Below the pieces are notes generated by a model, which saw nothing but the letters and a program-made list of their open reading frames with translations, searched no databases and was not told where the DNA came from. DNA of 5,388 bases, taken from Thermoplasmata archaeon. Lineage in GTDB: Archaea; Thermoplasmatota; Thermoplasmata; Thermoplasmatales; Thermoplasmataceae. Position numbers and translations under genes: made by a program. The stretch is from NCBI GenBank assembly GCA_021806345.1, contig JAJZXP010000031.1, positions 1 through 5,388 of the forward strand, in the 5' to 3' direction. Shown here one piece after another: positions 1 to 5,388 of this stretch (positions are counted from its first letter, which is position 1; every line of letters begins with the position of its first letter).

Positions 1-1204
1 ATGATCGCGCTTCTGGTATAAGGAAGTCAGGAAATGCTGAGAGGCCAGGCCAAACAGGGGCTTGCACAATTTCACCACTATCGTAATTAACAAAATACCC
101 ACATTTCTCTCCCTCTCGAAATAGTTCAAAGGAATCATCAACTTTTACCCCAGGATCAATTATGGCGACGGTTTTTATATCATGTTCAGAGAGTTGTTGA
201 TTCATGAGTTTTATGTCTGGAAATTTTGTCTTATCAACAGTAAAAACGCGAAAACCGTCCATATAATCTATATCCAGGTGAATCACAGATATGGGAAGAT
301 CATTTTTGACGAATTCATTCGCAACCGCCAGAACTTCTTCCTGTGTTTTATAACTGTATCGTGACTGATGATACCCAAGAGACCAGTATGGTGGAAGCAC
401 GGGTTTTCCAACAATAGAGGTGTATCTTTTGATCAATTCTTCTATCGGGCCGAAAGATATGTAATATTCTAGGCCGCCACCAGAAAAATCCAGAATCGTT
501 TTGTTATCTTCTTCAAAGCAAATGTCAGCAATGCATTTATAAGGGTTATTAAAGAAAATAAAATATCCTTTGTTTATATTGAGATGATAGAAAACTGGAA
601 TATTTAGGTATAAAGGATCGCTTCCAGGTCCATATTTCCCATTCGCATCGTGATTCCAAAAAGTTATTTTATTTCCCTTCAAGTTCATCGGGAAAGCTCT
701 CTCTCCAGTTCCAAATATATTTTCGCTTTCCGTTAAAGTCGAGATTAACCTTGCTTCTTCTCCCCTGATTTCTGGTGGGTAGTCTTCTCTTTTGGATCCT
801 GTAGAATCGTCCACAAACTTTATAGAGCCGTCATCGCCTAAAGTAATAACCAGTTCCCCAATTCTCACTGAGCCAGGGGGACCCTCATCCTCTTTAATTC
901 CACCAGTATAAGGTCTAAGATTTAAAGACAGGAAAGTGTTAACTTCGCACTTTTTCCAGGTAAATTTCAATATTGGGCCATCAAATATATCAATTTCCAA
1001 TCTCAGGTTTTCATAGATCACTTCAATCGAATGGTCTTTGATTTTTCTTGATATCAACTTTCCTGGAACTTGCTTGCTCATCTCAACTTTCTCAGCACCT
1101 AGTTTGTCTGCTACATCTCTTTTCTTTGTGAACATAAGTGCTTGTTCTGCAATTTCTGCACCAAAAATTTCTTGGTAGGTTGCTAATTTTTTTTCTTCTT
1201 CCAT
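1..1204 (-). CDS. GH31 alpha-glucosidase, cytoplasmic (N-terminal 401 residues; 3' end outside window)
   Basis: This is the start of a glycoside hydrolase family 31 enzyme, which releases glucose from the non-reducing ends of malto-oligosaccharides. The frame is open from ATG at 1204 to the left edge with no frameshift. There is no signal peptide or membrane segment, so it is probably cytoplasmic. Residues 1-45 look helical and charged. About 45-265 match the GH31 N-terminal beta-sandwich, with FGTGERAF (164-171) and FWNHDANGKYGPGSDPLY (182-199). The barrel begins near 270 with PPYWSLGYHQSRYSY (271-285), followed by the signature HLDIDYMDGFRVFT (309-322), whose DID contributes to the glucose subsite, and WPGLSAFPDF (385-394). 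Archaeal relatives such as Sulfolobus MalA have about 700 residues, so roughly 300 are missing, including the Asp nucleophile region (WNDMNEP type). The ATG at 1212 is in another frame that stops quickly, so 1204 is the only sensible Met start. A weak AGGA lies about 10 bases upstream. Substrate preference (alpha-glucosidase or alpha-xylosidase) is inferred; the DIDYMDG motif favours glucosidase. Confidence 0.93.
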   Translation of the reverse strand, partial: MEEEKKLATYQEIFGAEIAEQALMFTKKRDVADKLGAEKVEMSKQVPGKLISRKIKDHSIEVIYENLRLEIDIFDGPILKFTWKKCEVNTFLSLNLRPYTGGIKEDEGPPGSVRIGELVITLGDDGSIKFVDDSTGSKREDYPPEIRGEEARLISTLTESENIFGTGERAFPMNLKGNKITFWNHDANGKYGPGSDPLYLNIPVFYHLNINKGYFIFFNNPYKCIADICFEEDNKTILDFSGGGLEYYISFGPIEELIKRYTSIVGKPVLPPYWSLGYHQSRYSYKTQEEVLAVANEFVKNDLPISVIHLDIDYMDGFRVFTVDKTKFPDIKLMNQQLSEHDIKTVAIIDPGVKVDDSFELFREGEKCGYFVNYDSGEIVQAPVWPGLSAFPDFLIPEARS

Positions 1205-1231
1205 TTGATCATAATCCTGATTTTTTTTAAA

Positions 1232-1320
1232 AATAATACCACTGTATGTAGCATATAGATATAATAATTCTGTTCGAATCTCCCTAAAAATGTCACTTAA
1301 TGTTCATTCTGGGTATTATT
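1232..1320. repeat. Spaced 9-bp inverted repeat flanking the GH31 promoter
   Basis: AATAATACC at 1232-1240 and its exact reverse complement GGTATTATT at 1312-1320 flank the putative GH31 promoter with 71 bases between them. The inner arm overlaps the proximal TATA-like candidate. A pair of operator half-sites is possible, but a 9-bp match of this base composition could arise by chance. Confidence 0.25.
1254..1278 (-). promoter_or_regulatory. Putative promoter of the GH31 gene with upstream TTCGAACAGAA element
   Basis: On the minus strand a TATA-like stretch TTATATCTATA lies at 1264-1254. Initiation about 25 bases further on would give a leader of roughly 30 bases before the ATG at 1204. Three bases upstream of the box is TTCGAACAGAA (1278-1268), which is nearly repeated at the same relative position in the GH15 promoter. 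A second AT-rich candidate, TATTATTTTTAAAA at 1238-1225, is about 26 bases from the ATG and would instead give a leaderless transcript. The sequence alone does not decide between them; the shared element favours the distal box. Confidence 0.45.
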
Positions 1321-1405
1321 CCTTTAGCGAATAAATATTATTTAGTATATTTAATAACTGGATTGTTAAGAATCACGGTAATGTGTGCAGGTCAGAATGA
1401 GTTTA

Positions 1406-1450
1406 GTCATAATTTATTGCATATAAACTGTCGGTCATAAATTTCATGCA
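1406..1450. repeat. Imperfect direct repeat upstream of the GH31 promoter
   Basis: GTCATAATTTATTGCA (1406-1421) is followed by GTCATAAATTTCATGCA (1434-1450). The two copies differ by one inserted base and two substitutions, and their starts are 28 bases apart. They lie about 130-170 bases upstream of the GH31 promoter. They could be paired regulator sites or chance similarity in AT-rich DNA. Confidence 0.35.
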
Positions 1451-1503
1451 AAGTCTGAATTAAATGATCTTGCTACTTTGATTCCTGATATACATTTGAC
1501 TTT

Positions 1504-1536
1504 AAAAAATTCTTCCTATGTTTAATATCTATAGGA
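1504..1536 (-). terminator. Terminator-like hairpin plus T-run after the GH15 gene
   Basis: On the minus strand, 40 bases past the GH15 stop, TCCTAT (1536-1531) pairs perfectly with ATAGGA (1519-1514) across an 11-base loop. AGAA follows, then six Ts (1509-1504). Archaeal termination depends mainly on the oligo-T, and the short hairpin may be secondary. The position is right for ending GH15 transcription before the GH31 promoter. Confidence 0.45.
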
Positions 1537-1575
1537 CACAACGGAGATAAACAAAATTAACGTATTCTTGGTAAT

Positions 1576-3501
1576 TTATCTGCGATATTTGTTCTTGTTA
1601 ATCTTTGTTCTTACTAGAACAACAGAAGCTACAGCTACAATAGCTATGGCAATCCCAATAATGGTGTAAAGTACTAATGGAAGGTTTGAGGGTTTTACAT
1701 GAACTTTATTGTAATTTAAGGTCACAAGAATGAACATAGCAGATGACCATGTAAGGGGAGAAGTTGTTGGCAAAGGAGTACCATTTTCTGGATTCAAAGC
1801 TTCCGGAAGCAGTCCTGCCTGTGTGTGATTTGTTGCCCAGTTCAAAAGAGATAGGGCTACAGCGTTGTTCCCAACAATCTCGTCGTAATAGGCTTCAAAC
1901 ATTGTTGTAATTATCCACGGAGGCATAGGACCACTGCTGTCTGAAGGGAAACCAGAGTAATGATATGTATCGCCGTAAAACCTTGCAACTCCACCTTCTT
2001 TAGTAAGATTTTTCACTATGTTTCCAACTATCTTGTGCGCCATTGAAGAATTTGGATTAATCAGTCCAAGTGCGATTGGTAGGATAGTGGAAGAATCATA
2101 AATGTCTACATGTGAATATGGAGAATTAGAATTACCCAGAAGTGGCTCCAAATATTCTGCAAACATTGAATTGTCCTTCTGAAGGAAATATTTCATTATT
2201 GATGAATCAAGCTTGCTAGCATTTTCATTGATAGATGCGTGGCTAAGATTAAGTTCAGCATACATGCGTCCGGTATAGTTCATGCCTACAGCATCCATTG
2301 CTTGCGTCCAGAAATTATACCCATCCACATCCTCCCATATACTATAATCCTCTGGAAGTAGGCCTTTACTCGATATACTATTTTCCTCCCAGGTTAAACT
2401 AGCGTTTATAGTGGGAAGAAAGGGCTCAATTATCGAAACATTTTTCGTTATTTTGTAGAGATTGTAGATGCCTATCTGGAATATTCCAACGCTATCGTAC
2501 TCCGGATTGACCCAATTTACATCAGGGTCGCCATTCCAGAAATTGAATCTGGTCGACCATGTGCCAGCAGCACTATCATTTCCCTCCTCTTTTGCCATCC
2601 AACGCCAGTATTTTAGTGCGGTCTTAATATGTCCCGAAGATTCCATGGATATCGCTGCAAAAGAACCATCTCTAACCCAACTATAGAGGTATAACTGAGA
2701 CGGAGACGCCACAAATTCCCCTGTATATGGATTCTGATCGTCTTTAACCAATAAAAGTGACATATAGTATTCACGCAGGATAGATCCGTTGAATTTAACT
2801 AGAGATGAGGATTCTAGCCAGTCGGAAACTTCTCTGTTATTCAGAGACAATTGATCAGTCAAACTCAAGGCCGTGGCGTTATTTATTCCCACATCAACGT
2901 AAGAATAACCTGAGGAGAAAGTAAGATTAATGCTCATTTGTCCGGAATTTTTTGTTAATACGATCTTTGTTGCGTTGTTAAAAAATTCAAGTTCAGGATC
3001 TGTATGAATTTTAACGACTCCTGGTAAAAGAGAATAGCTTGCATTCTCAGAGATATTTATGGTATCAGTGAAAGGTCCATTAGAGGTCTGGGAAATATTA
3101 AATTGATCAGATCCAGGAGGATATACCAACGTTTCTTCAGCATTACTTTGAAAGGCTTGGATTGTGTTATTCTCGTTAAGATAGGCACGTGAACTTTCAT
3201 TACCGTTATTTACGGTGATGGATACTGGCGCAACACTTTCATTTAGTGAAATATCGCTCACAGTCAAAGGACCGCTCAAATATAGGTAATGGTCAGGGAC
3301 TCCTGTGTAAATCCACGCAGACGAATTTATCCAATTATTAAGAAACAGATACGAAGGAAAGCTTATCTCTGAGAGATTCTCTGATCCTTCTAAAGTTTGA
3401 GGACTATTATGACTTGTGAATTCATGAGAGAAGCCAACTGAAGAGGATAAAAGGGTGAAAACAATTAAAAAGGCAAATGCTGCCTTAGTATAAGCTCGCA
3501 T
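1576..3501 (-). CDS. GH15 glucoamylase/glucodextranase-like enzyme, secreted and membrane-anchored (641 aa)
   Basis: This is a complete family GH15 exo-acting alpha-glucan hydrolase, expected to release glucose from chain ends. Residues 1 to about 24 form a signal peptide (R and K, then AFAFLIVFTLL). About 30-235 are a divergent beta-rich N-terminal domain. About 240-597 form the (alpha/alpha)6 barrel. Family motifs are YSWVRDGSFA (273-282), PEYDSVGIFQIG (333-344), GLLPEDYSIWEDVDG (380-394) with E390 as probable general acid, and GLLPEALNPENG (563-574) with E567 as probable general base, followed by SPLTWSSAMF (581-590). Residues 607-630 are one hydrophobic helix before a basic tail (RTKINKNKYRR), so the enzyme should face outside and be anchored at its C terminus. 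It has 22 N-X-S/T sequons and no cysteine. The start at ATG 3501 is supported by the signal peptide and by a TATA-like box about 30 bases upstream; no Shine-Dalgarno site is seen. Starch or maltodextrin versus alpha-1,6 dextran as substrate cannot be decided from sequence. Confidence 0.9.
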   Translation of the reverse strand: MRAYTKAAFAFLIVFTLLSSSVGFSHEFTSHNSPQTLEGSENLSEISFPSYLFLNNWINSSAWIYTGVPDHYLYLSGPLTVSDISLNESVAPVSITVNNGNESSRAYLNENNTIQAFQSNAEETLVYPPGSDQFNISQTSNGPFTDTINISENASYSLLPGVVKIHTDPELEFFNNATKIVLTKNSGQMSINLTFSSGYSYVDVGINNATALSLTDQLSLNNREVSDWLESSSLVKFNGSILREYYMSLLLVKDDQNPYTGEFVASPSQLYLYSWVRDGSFAAISMESSGHIKTALKYWRWMAKEEGNDSAAGTWSTRFNFWNGDPDVNWVNPEYDSVGIFQIGIYNLYKITKNVSIIEPFLPTINASLTWEENSISSKGLLPEDYSIWEDVDGYNFWTQAMDAVGMNYTGRMYAELNLSHASINENASKLDSSIMKYFLQKDNSMFAEYLEPLLGNSNSPYSHVDIYDSSTILPIALGLINPNSSMAHKIVGNIVKNLTKEGGVARFYGDTYHYSGFPSDSSGPMPPWIITTMFEAYYDEIVGNNAVALSLLNWATNHTQAGLLPEALNPENGTPLPTTSPLTWSSAMFILVTLNYNKVHVKPSNLPLVLYTIIGIAIAIVAVASVVLVRTKINKNKYRR

Positions 3502-3528
3502 GTTGAGTAAGTAAGTGCTTGGCGAACC

Positions 3529-3552
3529 TTAAATTTTGCCTTTCAGATCGAA
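3529..3552 (-). promoter_or_regulatory. Putative promoter of the GH15 gene with upstream TTCGATCTGAA element
   Basis: On the minus strand AAAATTTAA (3537-3529) is a TATA-like box preceded by the purine-rich GAAAGGC, which could serve as a BRE. Its centre is about 32 bases from the ATG at 3501, so the transcript would have a leader of only a few bases. This agrees with the absence of a Shine-Dalgarno site in the ACTTACTCAAC just before the start. TTCGATCTGAA (3552-3542) lies four bases upstream of the box and matches the GH31 promoter element at 9 of 11 bases. An AAGAA/TTCTT inverted repeat (3551-3566) partly overlaps it. Confidence 0.5.
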
Positions 3553-3672
3553 GAATAAATTTTCTTAAGTTACAAGTATGAAAAGTGAGCAAGACATGAT
3601 ACCATGGAGTTGATGTTATTCATATTCCTGTAACATGTTGGGGAGGAATCGCAAGCAATGTAAAGTTAACAA

Positions 3673-3690
3673 AGTTCTGAATGTAGAACT
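3673..3690. repeat. Short perfect inverted repeat in the intergenic region
   Basis: AGTTCT (3673-3678) and AGAACT (3685-3690) form a perfect 6-bp inverted repeat around GAATGT. It lies just beyond the T-run that probably ends transcription of the upstream gene. It could be part of a processed 3' end or a protein site. On the plus strand it is followed by A-rich rather than T-rich sequence, so it is not a plus-strand terminator. Confidence 0.3.
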
Positions 3691-3694
3691 GAAT

Positions 3695-3732
3695 AAAAAA
3701 AAGACAAGTACCCAGATCAAAGTTTCTTTGTC
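3695..3732 (-). terminator. Terminator-like hairpin and T8 run after the Glucodextran_C gene
   Basis: Beginning 30 bases past the stop at 3762, minus-strand GACAA (3732-3728) can pair with TTGTC (3707-3703), which runs directly into eight Ts (3702-3695). A small inner hairpin, CAAAG-AAA-CTTTG (3730-3718), is an alternative fold that shares some of these bases. The T8 run is the strongest oligo-T in this intergenic region and fits archaeal termination. It also separates this gene from the GH15 promoter downstream. Confidence 0.5.
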
Positions 3733-3761
3733 GTCTTATCTGTTTGTTATATGTTTAAGAT

Positions 3762-5388
3762 TTATAATTGAAAAATAAATGGTTGTGGTTGAATGAAGTA
3801 AACGTCCCATGTACCCGAATAAGATACTAAAGTGACAGCTGGATTTATTGATAACTGATTGAATGCACTGCATAAGTACGGGTAATAACTTAAGCCATTT
3901 GACGTTACAGGGCTGATTGAAATCCCACCGAATCCCAAAGAAATGAGATAAATATTGCTTGATGAATTAGAGAGAATTTGCAAACCTACGTATATCATAC
4001 CCAGATCGTTTACATAGAGCGATATATGTCCTAGGGTAGCATTTTCCGCACTGATTGATGAATTTATGCTGAACAAAGGTATAAACGTAAAACTGTGATC
4101 ATAATACAGCGTCAGAATCATGTCAACGTTTACAGTCATATTTTCCGTATATGAAACATATAACAGCGGCCCAATTGATGCAACAGAAATGTTGTCCAAA
4201 GGTCCCTGGATCAAAAATAATTGGTAACCTGTTGAATTCTGCACGAGAACTTCGCTATGAAGATTGATGAATATTAGGATTCTGTTGTAAACTTTTGAAA
4301 GAGCGGATCCAAATACTGTTTGCGTGGAAGAGAATTCCCGATATACTGTTCCATTTCCATACAACAGCGAATACCTGTGGTTTCCAGATATTAAGATAAT
4401 ATCTCTTCCATTGAGAACTACGGTACTCAATCCAGTAATGTTTGGGCCCCAAGTATAAACTCTTCCGCTTGCAGACCATGTCATCCCATTTGTGGAGTTT
4501 GCTTCAAAAATTGATCCGTTGTAGTAATAGAACGCGTTGAGTTCGTTTCCATTCCTCACAATAACTGGGAATTTCGGCGATGATACCAGCGTACTTTGTT
4601 TCAATTCAGATATTTTTGGGAGATATATTCCAGGTAGTACTGCAAAATGAGTTGAATTGTAGGCGGAAAGTAAGATCTGCTGAGTTTCGCTTACGTTTCC
4701 GTTAACATCATATGGCGCTATATAGCTAAATATGTTAGGTGAAAACGGTCCCAGAGAGCCCCCTCCCTGATATTCTGTAGGCGAAGCATAAACTGGGTCC
4801 CAGCCATTAATTCCATAACCATCTTGGAATCCGTCAACTATAACATAACCATATTTTGTGACGTTATTTCCTATGGTGCTCAATGGAACAAATATATTGA
4901 CAATTTTGGAACTAAGATTAGATGTTATATAATATCCCGCATCTGAAATTGCGCCGGTGAAATTCTCTATATAAGAATTCTCAGGGAATCCTGCTGCCTG
5001 AATAACCCATTGCCAGTCAAATGAAGAAGATACATCTGCATTAGGCCCTGCAAGCATAGCTGTATTCCCTTTGGAAGAATTCGATGTATGAATGTATATG
5101 TCAATTATAGGTTGTGAAAATCCATAAGGTCCGCCAAAGACGTTCGTCAGATTCTTGAATCCAACGGTAAATTCTACATAATCTGGGTTCGTGGAAACGT
5201 TGAACCAAGTCATCTGAACAGAGCCTGGTGGATAGTCATTTTGGTTTGTGGGGTAAACATAATTTCCAGGGCCATTACTAGGGGCCACATTTCTAATAGA
5301 TGATACCAAGACAAACTCTTCTATGCTAGTTGGGACCGATGCACTCATTGGTCCAAATAATCCTACTTTAGCGTGACTTGAAATTATA
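3762..5388 (-). CDS. Exported protein with Glucodextran_C-type module and beta-propeller-like C terminus (5' end outside window)
   Basis: The frame is open to the right edge: 13 more codons (IISSHAKVGLFGP) precede the first ATG at 5348, so that Met is probably internal and the gene starts outside. Counting from it, residues 12-245 match the C-terminal binding-module family of glucodextranase (Glucodextran_C, PF09985-like), with GPGNYVYPT (26-34), FGGPYGFSQPIIDIYIH (71-87), MLAGPNADV (98-106), YGYVIVDGFQDGYG (166-179), GGG (195-197) and VLPGIYLP (237-244). This family occurs at the C end of GH15 glucodextranase and some GH57 amylopullulanases. Residues 258-528 look like about six beta-strand-rich units of 35-55 residues, one with an Asp-box-like STNGMTW (285-291), suggesting a propeller. 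There are 18 N-X-S/T sequons and one cysteine. No C-terminal membrane helix is present, so any anchor must be N-terminal. Polymer binding outside the cell is inferred; whether the missing part is catalytic is unknown. Confidence 0.82.
   Translation of the reverse strand, partial: IISSHAKVGLFGPMSASVPTSIEEFVLVSSIRNVAPSNGPGNYVYPTNQNDYPPGSVQMTWFNVSTNPDYVEFTVGFKNLTNVFGGPYGFSQPIIDIYIHTSNSSKGNTAMLAGPNADVSSSFDWQWVIQAAGFPENSYIENFTGAISDAGYYITSNLSSKIVNIFVPLSTIGNNVTKYGYVIVDGFQDGYGINGWDPVYASPTEYQGGGSLGPFSPNIFSYIAPYDVNGNVSETQQILLSAYNSTHFAVLPGIYLPKISELKQSTLVSSPKFPVIVRNGNELNAFYYYNGSIFEANSTNGMTWSASGRVYTWGPNITGLSTVVLNGRDIILISGNHRYSLLYGNGTVYREFSSTQTVFGSALSKVYNRILIFINLHSEVLVQNSTGYQLFLIQGPLDNISVASIGPLLYVSYTENMTVNVDMILTLYYDHSFTFIPLFSINSSISAENATLGHISLYVNDLGMIYVGLQILSNSSSNIYLISLGFGGISISPVTSNGLSYYPYLCSAFNQLSINPAVTLVSYSGTWDVYFIQPQPFIFQL

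Larger units (their letters stand above)
1205..1575. other. Intergenic region between GH15 and GH31 genes
   Basis: These 371 bases hold no convincing coding frame or RNA gene. From the GH15 side they contain a terminator-like hairpin with a T-run (1536-1504), an imperfect direct repeat (1406-1450), an AT-rich tract (1331-1357) and the GH31 promoter (about 1278-1225). The gap is long for two same-strand genes in a compact archaeal genome, which fits separate transcription of the GH31 gene and leaves room for regulator binding. Confidence 0.7.

Noticed and set aside
182..364. Plus-strand open frame of 60 codons
   Set aside because: It lies opposite the well-supported GH31 coding sequence, has no recognisable domain, and is best explained as a shadow frame.
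1268..1284. GTTCGAATC resembling a tRNA T-loop
   Set aside because: The flanking bases do not form a T-stem and no acceptor or anticodon arm is found nearby; it is instead part of the putative promoter element.
1331..1357. AT-rich tract with a TAAAT/ATTTA dyad, considered as a second promoter or an origin-like element
   Set aside because: There are no repeats or partner genes of an origin, and AT-rich dyads are common by chance in this base composition.
2468..2686. Plus-strand open frame of 72 codons
   Set aside because: It is antisense to the conserved GH15 barrel region and shows no independent coding sign.
3578..3613. Plus-strand mini-ORF of 11 codons between genes
   Set aside because: It is too short, has no ribosome binding site and no recognisable peptide.
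3640..3663. Strong Shine-Dalgarno-like GGGGAGG followed by ATG on the plus strand
   Set aside because: The ATG at 3658 is followed immediately by TAA, so no peptide is encoded.
4255..4479. Minus-strand open frame of 74 codons
   Set aside because: It overlaps the Glucodextran_C/propeller gene in another frame and has biased composition typical of an off-frame reading.

Overview
The window reads as part of an archaeal genome, most likely from an acidophilic or acid-tolerant member of the Thermoplasmata (Thermoplasmatales-like). This is inferred from AT-rich DNA, archaeal TATA-type promoter elements, near-leaderless genes without clear Shine-Dalgarno sites, and two exported proteins packed with N-glycosylation sequons and nearly free of cysteine. 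A Sulfolobales origin is the main alternative, and the species cannot be named from the sequence alone.

All three genes lie on the minus strand, so transcription runs from high to low coordinates. From right to left: (1) 5388-3762 is the C-terminal part of a large exported protein. It carries a glucodextranase C-type (Glucodextran_C, PF09985-like) carbohydrate-binding module followed by a beta-propeller-like region, and its N terminus lies outside the window. (2) 3501-1576 is a complete glycoside hydrolase family 15 (GH15) glucoamylase/glucodextranase-like enzyme with a signal peptide and a C-terminal membrane anchor. (3) 1204-1 is the N-terminal 401 residues of a cytoplasmic GH31 alpha-glucosidase whose catalytic nucleophile region lies beyond the left edge.

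The gaps between genes (260 and 371 bases) each hold a terminator-like hairpin with a T-run for the gene before and a TATA-like promoter for the gene after. The genes therefore look individually transcribed rather than one tight operon. The two visible promoters share an 11-bp element (TTCGANCNGAA, 9 of 11 bases identical) placed 3-4 bases upstream of the TATA-like box, which may mark co-regulation.

Together the genes suggest a pathway for using alpha-glucan (starch, glycogen, maltodextrin or dextran). The Glucodextran_C protein would bind or process polymer outside the cell, the membrane-anchored GH15 enzyme would release glucose at the cell surface, and the GH31 enzyme would hydrolyse imported malto-oligosaccharides inside. 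In the classical bacterial glucodextranase the GH15 and Glucodextran_C domains are in one polypeptide; here they lie in neighbouring genes. No mobile elements, CRISPR arrays, rRNA or tRNA genes were found.
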